DNA from: Pauljensenia sp018375675
Lineage (GTDB): Bacteria > Actinomycetota > Actinomycetes > Actinomycetales > Actinomycetaceae
DNA: 64,000 nt
Assembly (NCBI GenBank): GCA_041432705.1
Contig: JAPWAE010000001.1
Coordinates: 186,001 to 250,000 of the forward strand
Direction of reading: 5' to 3'
This document shows positions 41,664-50,088 of this stretch, one piece after another; position 1 is the first letter of the stretch, and every line of letters begins with the position of its first letter. Made by a program: the position numbers and the translations under genes. The notes beneath the pieces are model-generated. The model searched no databases. It was not told the origin of the DNA and saw only the letters and a program-made list of their open reading frames with translations.

Positions 41664-42269
41664 GTGATCTCCATTCTGCGCGGCACAGTCGCGAGCGTCG
41701 GCCTCGACCACATCGACATCGTGGTGGGGGGCATCGGCTTCCGCGTGCACGTGACGCCCGCCTTCGCGCAGGGTGCCTCGCGTGATCAGGAGATGACTGT
41801 GTTCACATCGATGATCGTGCGCGAAGACTCGATGACGCTGTACGGTTTCGAATCCGCGGATGAACGCGACGTGTTCACAAAGCTCCTGTCTGTCTCGGGT
41901 ATCGGCCCGAAGATCGCGCTGGCAGCCCTGGCGGTCCTGCGCCCCGACGACCTGCGCCGCGCGGTGCGTGACCAGGACCTGACGGCCCTTCAGCGTATTC
42001 CTGGCGTGGGCAAGAAGTCGGCGCAGCGTATGGCCCTCGAAATCGGGGACAAGCTGGGCACCCCCGCAGCGCTGCCGGGCGCAGAAACGGCGGCCGCTGC
42101 CGCGCCCACCGAGGACGCCGTGGCCTCTGAGGTCAGCGCCGCCCTGGTCGGCCTCGGTTGGTCCGAGGCCCAGGCGGCTAAGGCCATCGAGAAGCTTGCG
42201 GGCAGCGGGCTCGGTGCCTCCGACATGCTGCGTGCCGCCCTCGTAACGCTGGGAGGCGGACGTGGCTGA
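41664..42269 (+). CDS. ruvA: Holliday junction branch migration protein RuvA
   Basis: A 201-aa four-way-junction-binding protein. The GTG at 41664 with GAAAGGA 5 bases upstream gives the family N-terminus (ISILRGTV); the in-frame GTG six codons earlier is not needed. An OB-fold domain (about 1-62), helix-hairpin-helix motifs (SGIGPKIALAAL, PGVGKKSAQRM) and a C-terminal RuvB-binding domain after an Ala-rich linker are visible. Overlaps ruvB by 8 bases. Confidence 0.96.
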   Translation: MISILRGTVASVGLDHIDIVVGGIGFRVHVTPAFAQGASRDQEMTVFTSMIVREDSMTLYGFESADERDVFTKLLSVSGIGPKIALAALAVLRPDDLRRAVRDQDLTALQRIPGVGKKSAQRMALEIGDKLGTPAALPGAETAAAAAPTEDAVASEVSAALVGLGWSEAQAAKAIEKLAGSGLGASDMLRAALVTLGGGRG

Positions 42270-43314
42270 TCAGATGGATTCCGGTTTCGACGTCGACGCG
42301 ATGCGCATCGTTGCCCCCGACGCCGGCGAACTCGAGCGGGCGGCCGAGGCCGCGCTGCGCCCCAAGAAGCTCTCGGAGTTCGTCGGCCAGCGCGTCGTGC
42401 GTGGCCAGCTGCAGCTCGTACTCGACGCCGCGCGCATGCGCTCGGCCAGCCCCGACCACGTCCTGCTTGCGGGCCCTCCGGGACTCGGCAAGACGACGCT
42501 GGCAATGATCATCGCGGCCGAGATGGGAACGTCCTTGCGACTGACCTCTGGACCCGCGATCCAGCACGCTGGTGACCTCGCCGCGATTCTCTCCGGCCTC
42601 CAAGAGGGCGACATCCTCTTCATCGACGAGATCCACCGCCTCGCGCGAACCGCCGAGGAAATGCTGTACCTCGCCATGGAGGACTTCCGTGTCGACGTCG
42701 TCGTGGGCAAGGGCCCGGGCGCGACCTCGATTCCACTGACTCTGCCGCCTTTCACCGTCGTCGGCGCCACGACGCGATCCGGCCTGCTTCCGGCCCCGCT
42801 GCGCGACCGCTTCGGCTTCACGGCTCACCTTGAGTTCTACGAAACCGACGAACTCCAGTCGGTGGTCACCCGTTCCGCCTCGCTGCTGGGTTCACCCATC
42901 GACGCGCAGGCCGCCCACGAGATCGCCTCGCGTTCGCGCGGCACTCCTCGTATCGCGAACCGCCTCCTGCGTCGCGTTGTTGATTACGCCCAGGTGCATG
43001 GCGACGGGCAGCTGACCCTCGAGGCCGCGCGCGGTGCGCTCGAACTTTTCGAAGTTGACCCCTCCGGCCTCGACCGTCTCGACCGCGCGGTCCTCGAGGC
43101 CGTCTGCCGTCGTTTTGCCGGTGGCCCCGTCGGTCTCACGACCCTGTCGGTGACGATCGGCGAGGAAGCTGAAACGGTCGAAACGGTCGCGGAACCCTAC
43201 CTCGTGCGCGAAGGCTTCCTCGTTCGCACCAACCGCGGACGCATGGCAACCCCCAAGGCATGGGCCCACCTCGGCCTCACTCCGCCCGCGCCGGACGGTG
43301 CTCTCTTCGACTAA
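42262..43314 (+). CDS. ruvB: Holliday junction helicase RuvB
   Basis: A 350-aa AAA+ motor that drives branch migration with RuvA. Walker A GPPGLGKT, Walker B in FIDEIHRL, sensor GATTRSGLL, Arg finger region PAPLRDRFG, and the winged-helix C-terminus are all present. The GTG at 42262 overlaps ruvA; an ATG four codons later is an alternative start. Confidence 0.97.
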   Translation: MADQMDSGFDVDAMRIVAPDAGELERAAEAALRPKKLSEFVGQRVVRGQLQLVLDAARMRSASPDHVLLAGPPGLGKTTLAMIIAAEMGTSLRLTSGPAIQHAGDLAAILSGLQEGDILFIDEIHRLARTAEEMLYLAMEDFRVDVVVGKGPGATSIPLTLPPFTVVGATTRSGLLPAPLRDRFGFTAHLEFYETDELQSVVTRSASLLGSPIDAQAAHEIASRSRGTPRIANRLLRRVVDYAQVHGDGQLTLEAARGALELFEVDPSGLDRLDRAVLEAVCRRFAGGPVGLTTLSVTIGEEAETVETVAEPYLVREGFLVRTNRGRMATPKAWAHLGLTPPAPDGALFD

Positions 43315-43495
43315 GGGGGAGTGGGCCTCGTTGCCGCCCGTGCAGGCCGTGGGCACGTGCGGAGTGTCAAAATGGCTGAGGATGCGTCTAGCGCCGCGCC
43401 ACACCTTGATCACTTAGGCTAAAACCTTGCTCGGGCATTAGACTGGCAAAGTGCGCTCGTAGCGCTAGACCGTCATCGAAAGTGAATCAGCCTTT

Positions 43496-43903
43496 ATGAA
43501 CAACTACTTCCTCCTGATCATGGCAGCTTTCCTCATCGTCTTCATGATGTGGAGCTCGCGCTCCCGCAGGCAGCAGATGCAGAAGCTGGAACAGGAAAAG
43601 CGCGATCAGCTCGCAGCTGTCACTCCCGGAGAATGGGTGCGTACCCGCGTGGGCTTCTGGGGTCGTTTTGTTGACCTCGACGGCGACATCGTCGTCCTGG
43701 AGACCTCTAACGGACACGAGATGTACTGGGAGCGCGAATTCATCGCCGAGATCGGTGGCCAGCCGCCGCTCGCTGACGCGGAGCAGGCTGAAGCGGACGC
43801 CGACGAGGTGGAGACGGTGGAGGAGGACGCATCCGTCCTCGGCCTCGATCAGGAAGACGCCCAGTCTTTTGACGTGCGCGACACCGACGAGCAGCAGAAG
43901 TAA
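43496..43903 (+). CDS. yajC: Preprotein translocase accessory protein YajC
   Basis: A 135-aa inner-membrane subunit of the Sec holocomplex with SecDF. It has one N-terminal transmembrane helix (about 3-20), a basic stretch, a small domain (about 35-85, GEWVRTRVGFWGRFVDLDGD), and an acidic C-terminal tail. The 181-base gap after ruvB holds its promoter region but no gene. No strong ribosome-binding site is seen. Confidence 0.88.
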   Translation: MNNYFLLIMAAFLIVFMMWSSRSRRQQMQKLEQEKRDQLAAVTPGEWVRTRVGFWGRFVDLDGDIVVLETSNGHEMYWEREFIAEIGGQPPLADAEQAEADADEVETVEEDASVLGLDQEDAQSFDVRDTDEQQK

Positions 43904-43929
43904 CTCAAGGCTGAACGGAAAGTAGAACC

Positions 43930-45918
43930 GTGGCATCACACAAGCGACGCCCCGTGCGCGCGCTCGTGACCCTGACCGTCGCCATCGTGGCGGCGTGCGC
44001 GGCACTTGCGATCGGGCACTTCATGAAGGGCGTGTCCCCGTATCCCGACCTGGCCCTTGACCTCAAGGGTGGTACTCAGCTGATCCTGACTCCGACCCCG
44101 ACGTCGGAGGGACAGCGTGCGATCACCGAGGAGGATATTACGCAGGCGATCGCGATTATTCGTAATCGTATTGACGCTTCCGGCGTGTCCGAGTCTGAGA
44201 TCTCCTCGATGGGTAGCTCCAACATCATGGTGTCGATTCCCGGCACCCCGTCCCAGGAGCAGCTGGATCTGATCCGTTCGTCCTCGCAGATGAACTTCCG
44301 CCCCGTGCTGCGCATTGGGCCCGCGCAGGGCATTCTCCAGAATCAGCAGCAGCCGCAGGCGGATAACCCTCAGTCGGGTGAGCAGTCCGGTGCCCAGTCG
44401 GGTGAGCAGTCCGGTGCTCAGTCGGGTGAGCAGTCCGGTGCTCAGTCGGGTGAGCAGAGTGGCGCTGGCGCGGCTGATACGGCTCAGTCCGGCGTTCAGT
44501 CCACCGCCCTGGATGAGGCAACCGCTCGTGGCGCTGCAGACGCGGACGGCGACGGCGTCCTGTCCGACACCCCCGCAACGACTCCCGAGAATGCGTCGGA
44601 TCTCGCCTGGGTGACCGAGCAGGTCATGTACGACTTCCTGACGCTCGATTGCTCGGCATCTGCCGATGTGAAGCGCGTCGAGGGTGCCGCTGACAAGCCC
44701 TACGCAGCGTGCGACGAGTCCGGCCAGGTCAAGTACATCCTGGGCCCCGTGGCTGTTCCCGGATCGGATCTGACGACTGCTACTGCGGCCATTGCTCGCA
44801 ACAATAACGGTCAGTCGACCGGCCAGTGGATCGTGTCTCTGCAGTTCAACCATGACGGCACCGAGAAGTTTAAGGACACCTCTACGATCCTGTACGGCTA
44901 CCACGATTCGGACCCCCAGGGGTCGTCCTACCGTGGCAGCCCGGACCGTAACTCGTTCGCGGTTGTTCTCGATGGCACCGTCATCACCGCTCCGTCGATG
45001 CAGGCCATCATCCCCAACGGTGAGGCACAGATCAGCGGTAACTTCACCGCGCAGTCCGCGACCGCGCTGGCAAACCAGCTGCAGTTCGGCTCGCTGCCCC
45101 TGAACTTTGAGGTCGAGTCCGAGCAGCAGATTTCCGCGACGATCGGTACGGATCACCTGACCGTTGGCCTGTGGGCGGCCCTCATTGGCTTCCTGCTCGT
45201 GATCGTCTACCTGATCTGGCAGTACCGTGGCCTCGCGATCATTTCCGCCGGTTCGCTGGTTGTTGCCTCGATCATTACCTACCTGGTGATCACGCTGCTG
45301 TCGTGGGCGATGGGCTATCGCCTCTCGCTGGCAGGCGTCGCCGGCCTCATCATGGCAATTGGTGTGACCACTGACTCGTTCATCGTCTACTTCGAACGTG
45401 TCCGAGATGAGGTCCGAGACGGACGGCCGCTGCGTGCCGCCGTCGAAGAGGGCTGGGATCGCGCCAAGCGCACCATCCTGGTCTCCGACGCCGTCAACCT
45501 GGTTGCGGCCGTGGTCCTCTACCTGCTCGCCGTCGGTGGCGTTCAGGGCTTCGCCTTCACCCTCGGTATCACGACAGTTATCGACATCGCGGTGATCTTC
45601 CTGTTCACCCACCCGATGATGGAGCTGCTGATCCGGACTCGCTTCTTCGGCGAGGGACACAAGCTGTCGGGTCTGGACCCAGAGCACCTGGGTGCGAAGA
45701 ATGCTCTCGTGTACGCAGGTCGCGGACGCGTGGTCGTGCGTGGAGAATCCGCGACGACGAAGGACAAGGACGACGAGGACGGGGACGGTCTGTCGATTGC
45801 CGAGCGTCGGCGCGCCGCCCGCCTCGCTGCCGCGAAGGCCGAGGAAGAGACCGTCGACGACGCTTCAGCAGAAACGACGGACGGCGCCGCAGGCGTGACC
45901 GAGGAAGAGGAGAACTGA
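43930..45918 (+). CDS. secD: Protein translocase subunit SecD
   Basis: A proton-motive-force-driven subunit that helps pull secreted proteins through SecYEG. The 662-aa protein has an N-terminal transmembrane helix, a large extracellular P1 region starting with DLKGGTQLIL, and five more transmembrane helices (about 410-560). A Gln/Ser/Gly repeat insert (about residues 148-180) is encoded by four 24-bp tandem repeats. The C-terminal tail is charged (DEDGDGLSIAERRRAARLAAAKAEEE). GTG start; one base separates it from secF. Confidence 0.95.
   Translation: MASHKRRPVRALVTLTVAIVAACAALAIGHFMKGVSPYPDLALDLKGGTQLILTPTPTSEGQRAITEEDITQAIAIIRNRIDASGVSESEISSMGSSNIMVSIPGTPSQEQLDLIRSSSQMNFRPVLRIGPAQGILQNQQQPQADNPQSGEQSGAQSGEQSGAQSGEQSGAQSGEQSGAGAADTAQSGVQSTALDEATARGAADADGDGVLSDTPATTPENASDLAWVTEQVMYDFLTLDCSASADVKRVEGAADKPYAACDESGQVKYILGPVAVPGSDLTTATAAIARNNNGQSTGQWIVSLQFNHDGTEKFKDTSTILYGYHDSDPQGSSYRGSPDRNSFAVVLDGTVITAPSMQAIIPNGEAQISGNFTAQSATALANQLQFGSLPLNFEVESEQQISATIGTDHLTVGLWAALIGFLLVIVYLIWQYRGLAIISAGSLVVASIITYLVITLLSWAMGYRLSLAGVAGLIMAIGVTTDSFIVYFERVRDEVRDGRPLRAAVEEGWDRAKRTILVSDAVNLVAAVVLYLLAVGGVQGFAFTLGITTVIDIAVIFLFTHPMMELLIRTRFFGEGHKLSGLDPEHLGAKNALVYAGRGRVVVRGESATTKDKDDEDGDGLSIAERRRAARLAAAKAEEETVDDASAETTDGAAGVTEEEEN
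44371..44466 (+). repeat. Four 24-bp tandem repeats within secD
   Basis: Units start at 44371, 44395, 44419 and 44443; the first three differ at one base, the fourth at several. They encode QSGEQSGA in the extracellular loop. Copy-number change would keep the frame. Confidence 0.95.
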
Positions 45919-45919
45919 C

Positions 45920-47008
45920 ATGATGAGTTTTGCTCAGTGGGGTAACGCCCTGTACTCGGGCGACAAGTCCTATGCTGTCGTTCCTAAGCGCAAGGTCTTC
46001 GTCGGCCTCGCCGCCGCGGTGCTCGTCCTCGGTATCGCGCTCGTCGCGATCCTGGGCCTGAACCGCTCGATTGAGTTCACTGGAGGCTCTCAGTTCGATG
46101 TCGCTCACGTGAGCGACCAGAGCGAATCCTTCGCCTCGCGCGCAGTGAACGCCACCGGCCTCGTCGAGGGCGCCCCGAAGGTGACCCGCGTGGGTTCGGA
46201 CTCGGTCCGAATCCAGACGTCGTCACTGGATTCCGCGCAGACCGCTCAGATGCGTGACGCGCTGGCCAGCGCCTACGGTGTGGATGCGACCGAGGTGCAG
46301 TCCTCCTCGATCGGCCCCTCCTGGGGTTCCTCAGTCACCACTAAGGCCGCCCAGTCGCTCGTCATCTTCATGGCGCTCGTCGCCCTGCTGATGACGGTGT
46401 ACTTCCGCTCGTGGCGCATGGCAGCGTCTGCGCTGCTTGCGCTGGTGCACGACATTGCTGTCACCGTCGGTGTGTTTGCGATCCTGCAGGTCGAGGTCTC
46501 GCCTGCGACCGTGATCGGCTTCCTGACGATTCTGGGCTACTCGCTCTATGACACTGTCGTCGTCTTCGACAAGGTGCGCGAGCTGACCTCGGACGTCTAC
46601 GAGCAGAAGCACTACACCTTCGCTGAGTACGTGAACCTCGCGGTCAACCAGACGATGGTTCGTTCGATCAACACCTCGGTTGTGGCGCTTCTCCCTGTCG
46701 GCGCGATTCTCATCATCGGTTCCGTGGCCCTTGGCCCGGGTACTCTGGTGGATATCTCGCTGGCCCTGTTCGTCGGTATGATCGCCGGTACCTACTCGTC
46801 GATCTTTATCGCGTCGCCGCTTCTGGTGACCTTCCAGGAGCTGTCGGCCAAGACCCGCGAGCACAACGCGGCCGTCGACCGGGCACGTCAGGGCCGCCAC
46901 GCCACTGACACGCCGGGCGCCTCCGCGTCCGTGAAGGTGGCTCCTATCAAGCCCGGCAAGCGCCTGGGCAACGAGAATCAGCCCCACAGGAAGAAGAATC
47001 ATCGATGA
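45920..47008 (+). CDS. secF: Protein translocase subunit SecF
   Basis: A 362-aa partner of SecD. N-terminal transmembrane helix (about 29-50), extracellular domain beginning SIEFTGGSQFDV, and five transmembrane helices (about 145-310) with the GYSLYDTVVVFDK signature. Two adjacent ATG codons begin the frame. Its stop overlaps the apt start (ATGA). Confidence 0.96.
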   Translation: MMSFAQWGNALYSGDKSYAVVPKRKVFVGLAAAVLVLGIALVAILGLNRSIEFTGGSQFDVAHVSDQSESFASRAVNATGLVEGAPKVTRVGSDSVRIQTSSLDSAQTAQMRDALASAYGVDATEVQSSSIGPSWGSSVTTKAAQSLVIFMALVALLMTVYFRSWRMAASALLALVHDIAVTVGVFAILQVEVSPATVIGFLTILGYSLYDTVVVFDKVRELTSDVYEQKHYTFAEYVNLAVNQTMVRSINTSVVALLPVGAILIIGSVALGPGTLVDISLALFVGMIAGTYSSIFIASPLLVTFQELSAKTREHNAAVDRARQGRHATDTPGASASVKVAPIKPGKRLGNENQPHRKKNHR

Positions 47009-47544
47009 TCGGTGAGCTTGGCGAGCGCATCGCCACTCTGGTGCGAAGCAACATGCTGGAGATCCCGGATTTTCCGGAACCCGGCGTCCTGTTCCGCGAT
47101 ATCACCGAGCTGTTTGCGAACGGCCCGGCATTCAAGGAACTGGTTGAGCTGATCGGCGCTCGCTACGCGGGTCGCATCGACGCAGTCGCGGGTCTTGAGT
47201 CGCGTGGCTTCATCCTCGGTGCCCCCGTGGCCGCCGAGCTTGGCCTCGGAATGCTGACGATCCGCAAGGCTGGCAAGCTGCCCGGCCACGTGATCGGCGT
47301 CGACTACGAACTCGAGTACGGCACGGCGCGCATGGAAATCCACCCCGAGTCGGTCCACGAGGGCCAGCGCGTCCTCATCATCGACGACGTGCTCGCAACG
47401 GGCGGCACCGCGAACGCGGCGGTGAAGTTGCTGCGTCAGTGCGGCGCGTCCGTCGAGGCCGTGGCCGTTCTCCTGGAACTCGATGCGCTGGGCGGTCGCT
47501 CGGTGCTGACGGATGTGACGGTGGAGAGCGCGCTGCACCTCTAA
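47005..47544 (+). CDS. apt: Adenine phosphoribosyltransferase
   Basis: Salvages adenine to AMP with PRPP in the cytoplasm. The 179-aa protein has the PRPP-binding loop VLIIDDVLATGGT at 123-135 and the ESRGFILG segment at 65-72. secDF-apt-rel is the standard actinobacterial order. It is followed by a strong terminator. Confidence 0.96.
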   Translation: MIGELGERIATLVRSNMLEIPDFPEPGVLFRDITELFANGPAFKELVELIGARYAGRIDAVAGLESRGFILGAPVAAELGLGMLTIRKAGKLPGHVIGVDYELEYGTARMEIHPESVHEGQRVLIIDDVLATGGTANAAVKLLRQCGASVEAVAVLLELDALGGRSVLTDVTVESALHL

Positions 47545-47561
47545 GCATCGTTTCTTGACAG

Positions 47562-47602
47562 CGAGCGGGTCCGGGGATCGCCACGATCCCCGGACCCGCT
47601 CG
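47562..47602 (+). terminator. 18-bp hairpin terminator after apt
   Basis: A perfect 18-bp stem (47562-47579 with 47585-47602) and a 5-base loop, without a T run. The rel -10 box begins 9 bases after the stem, so the hairpin separates the secDF-apt unit from rel. Confidence 0.85.
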
Positions 47603-47610
47603 TTCGTCGC

Positions 47611-47616
47611 TATCAT
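47611..47616 (+). promoter_or_regulatory. -10 box giving a leaderless rel mRNA
   Basis: TATCAT with exactly 6 bases to the ATG at 47623; no ribosome-binding site. The -35 position would fall inside the upstream terminator hairpin. Confidence 0.6.
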
Positions 47617-47622
47617 GGGGCC

Positions 47623-49923
47623 ATGAGCAGCGACGACATGACTTCAGGATCCGCACTTCCAGCGGCCGGTTCCCGAGTGCGCTCTGGCCTCGTTTGGTTT
47701 GGCTCACGCGGGCGCGCCACAATCCCCGAGATTGAACCGCTCGTGCGCGCCCTGCGGGCAAACCATCCGAAGGCGGATGTCAGCGTCGTCGAGCGGGCCT
47801 ACCGCACTGCCGAGGAACACCACCGTGGGCAAACGCGCAAGTCCGGTGAACCGTATATCACCCATCCGGTTGCGGTTGCGACCATCCTGGCGGAGATGGG
47901 CATGACGACCCCGACGCTTGTCGCAGCGTTGCTGCATGACACGGTCGAGGACACGGACTACACGCTTGAGCAGCTCGCTGCCGAGTATGGCGAGGCGATC
48001 GCCAATCTCGTTGACGGCGTCACCAAGCTCGATAAGGTGCACTACGGTGCGGCTGCCCAGTCCGAGACGCTGCGCAAGATGCTCGTCGCGATGAGTCGCG
48101 ATATTCGTGTGCTGCTCATCAAGCTCGGCGACCGCCTGCACAATGCTCGCACGTGGCGTTTCGTGCCCGCCAAGTCGGCGGCAAAGAAGGCGAAGGAGAC
48201 GCTCGAGATCTACGCGCCCCTCGCCCATCGCCTCGGCATGAACATGGTGAAGTGGGAGCTCGAGGAGCTGTCGTTTAAGACGCTGTACCCGGAGATCTAC
48301 GAGGAGATCGACCGCCTCGTCGCGGAAAGGGCGCCCCAGCGCGAAGAATACCTGCGCGATGTTATCGACCAGATCGAAGAGGATTTGCGTCGTTCGGGCA
48401 CGAAGGGGACGGTGAGTGGCCGTCCGAAGAGCCACTACTCGATCTATCAGAAGATGATCGTGCGCGGAAAGGCCTTCGATGAGGTCTTCGATCTGGTGGC
48501 CGTGCGCGTCCTGGTGGAGTCGATCAAGGATTGCTACGGCGTGCTCGGGGCACTGCATGGGCGCTGGAACCCGATTCCCGGCCGTTTCAAAGACTACATC
48601 GCGATGCCGAAGTTTAATCTCTACCAGTCGCTGCATACGACGGTCATCGGACCCGGTGGCAAGCCGGTGGAGATCCAGATCCGTACCTTCGATATGCATG
48701 AGCGCGCTGAGCACGGCGTCGCTGCGCACTGGAAGTACAAGCAGAACCCCAACGCTTCGAGTGGCGATGCGGACCGCATGAGCTCTGACGAGCAGGCGAA
48801 CTGGCTGCGCGCTTTGGTTGAGATGGAGCGCGAGACGGGGGATCCTGAGGAGTTCCTCGATTCGCTGCGCTACGAGATCGCCGGTGACGAGGTCTACGTG
48901 TTCACGCCGAAGGGCCAGGTCATCGTGCTGCCGGCGCGTTCGACGCCCGTCGACTTTGCGTATGCGGTGCACACGGAGGTTGGCCACCGCACGGTGGGTG
49001 CGAAGGTGAACGGCCGCCTCGTCTCCCTGGATACGCGCCTCGAGTCGGGCGAGACGGTCGAGGTCGTGACCTCCAAGTCGGATAAGTCTGGGCCTTCGCG
49101 CGACTGGCTGGCTTTTGTTGCCTCGCCACGTGCGCGTTCCAAGATCAAGGCGTGGTTCTCGAAGGAGCGCCGTGAGGAGGCCGTGGAGGCCGGCAAGGAG
49201 GCGCTCGCCCGCGCGATGCGCAAGCAGAACCTGCCGCTCCAGCGCCTTATGAGCCACGAGTCGATTCTGTCGGTCGCGACGTCTTTCGGCTATCCGGACG
49301 TGTCCGGCCTGTACGCAGCTGTGGGCGAGGGGCACATTTCCGCGCAAAACGTCGTCTCCAAGCTGGTCGACAACCTGGGCGGGGGAGACGGCACGGAGGA
49401 GACGCTGTCCGAGGCCGTGACTCCGGGTTCTCAGAAGCCGCGCTCCGAAGCCTCGGGCGATGCGGCGATCACCGTCGCCGGTCTGAGTCCGAACGAGATC
49501 TGGGTCAAGCTCGCCAAGTGCTGTACGCCGGTGCCCGGAGATGACATCGTCGGCTTCATTACTCGAGGCCAGGGAGTCTCGGTGCATCGCAGTACGTGCG
49601 CGAACGCTGTGCGCTTGGGACAGCTGCAGCCCGAGCGCTTCGTCGACGTGTCCTGGAACGAGAAGGGGCTCGGCGCTCCGTTCCGCGTGCAGATTGAGGT
49701 GCGCGCCCTTGATCGTGGCGGACTGCTCTCGGATCTGACGCGCGTGCTGTCCGACTATCGCGTCAATATTCTCGCCGCCGCGCTCAAGACCGACGGAGAC
49801 CAGGTCGCCTCCGGAAACTTCTCATTCGAACTGGCCGACCTCGGGCACCTGAACGCAGTCCTGTCCGCCCTTCGTCGAGTCGACGGAGTCTTCGAGGCGG
49901 TGCGCATCGGCGCCGATTCATAG
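47623..49923 (+). CDS. rel: Bifunctional (p)ppGpp synthetase/hydrolase Rel
   Basis: Makes and degrades the alarmone (p)ppGpp. The 766-aa protein has an HD hydrolase domain (H81; H105-D106 in LLHDTVED), a synthetase domain with the RFKD signature (RXKD, the bifunctional type) and RPKSHYSIYQKM, a TGS domain with VFTPKGQVI (about 426), a zinc-finger/helical region with KLAKCCTPVPGD, and a C-terminal ACT domain (about 690-766). The start at 47623 is set by the leaderless -10 spacing. Confidence 0.96.
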   Translation: MSSDDMTSGSALPAAGSRVRSGLVWFGSRGRATIPEIEPLVRALRANHPKADVSVVERAYRTAEEHHRGQTRKSGEPYITHPVAVATILAEMGMTTPTLVAALLHDTVEDTDYTLEQLAAEYGEAIANLVDGVTKLDKVHYGAAAQSETLRKMLVAMSRDIRVLLIKLGDRLHNARTWRFVPAKSAAKKAKETLEIYAPLAHRLGMNMVKWELEELSFKTLYPEIYEEIDRLVAERAPQREEYLRDVIDQIEEDLRRSGTKGTVSGRPKSHYSIYQKMIVRGKAFDEVFDLVAVRVLVESIKDCYGVLGALHGRWNPIPGRFKDYIAMPKFNLYQSLHTTVIGPGGKPVEIQIRTFDMHERAEHGVAAHWKYKQNPNASSGDADRMSSDEQANWLRALVEMERETGDPEEFLDSLRYEIAGDEVYVFTPKGQVIVLPARSTPVDFAYAVHTEVGHRTVGAKVNGRLVSLDTRLESGETVEVVTSKSDKSGPSRDWLAFVASPRARSKIKAWFSKERREEAVEAGKEALARAMRKQNLPLQRLMSHESILSVATSFGYPDVSGLYAAVGEGHISAQNVVSKLVDNLGGGDGTEETLSEAVTPGSQKPRSEASGDAAITVAGLSPNEIWVKLAKCCTPVPGDDIVGFITRGQGVSVHRSTCANAVRLGQLQPERFVDVSWNEKGLGAPFRVQIEVRALDRGGLLSDLTRVLSDYRVNILAAALKTDGDQVASGNFSFELADLGHLNAVLSALRRVDGVFEAVRIGADS

Positions 49924-50010
49924 ACGAGGCGCGGGTGGCCTGCGTCGATTCGGGCGAAAAGGGTGTTACATCCGTCCCCTTTTGGGGGATGAGCTTTCCC
50001 CTGCTCGTTA

Positions 50011-50041
50011 GATGTGACACACTAGCTGTGTGTGTCACATC
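50011..50041. promoter_or_regulatory. 12-bp inverted repeat upstream of DUF349 gene
   Basis: GATGTGACACAC (50011-50022) and its exact complement (50030-50041) surround a 7-base spacer. It lies about 48 bases before the GTG start. The arms contain TGTGA and TCACA half-sites, but their 17-base spacing does not match the 6-base spacing of CRP/GlxR sites. Possible operator of an unknown regulator. Confidence 0.5.
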
Positions 50042-50088
50042 GGCACGCACCCGCGCCGGGCGTAAGCCCTCGTCTCAGAAGGAATATC

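Noticed and set aside
50013..50039. CRP/GlxR-type cAMP operator
   Set aside because: TGTGA and TCACA half-sites are present, but separated by 17 rather than 6 bases.
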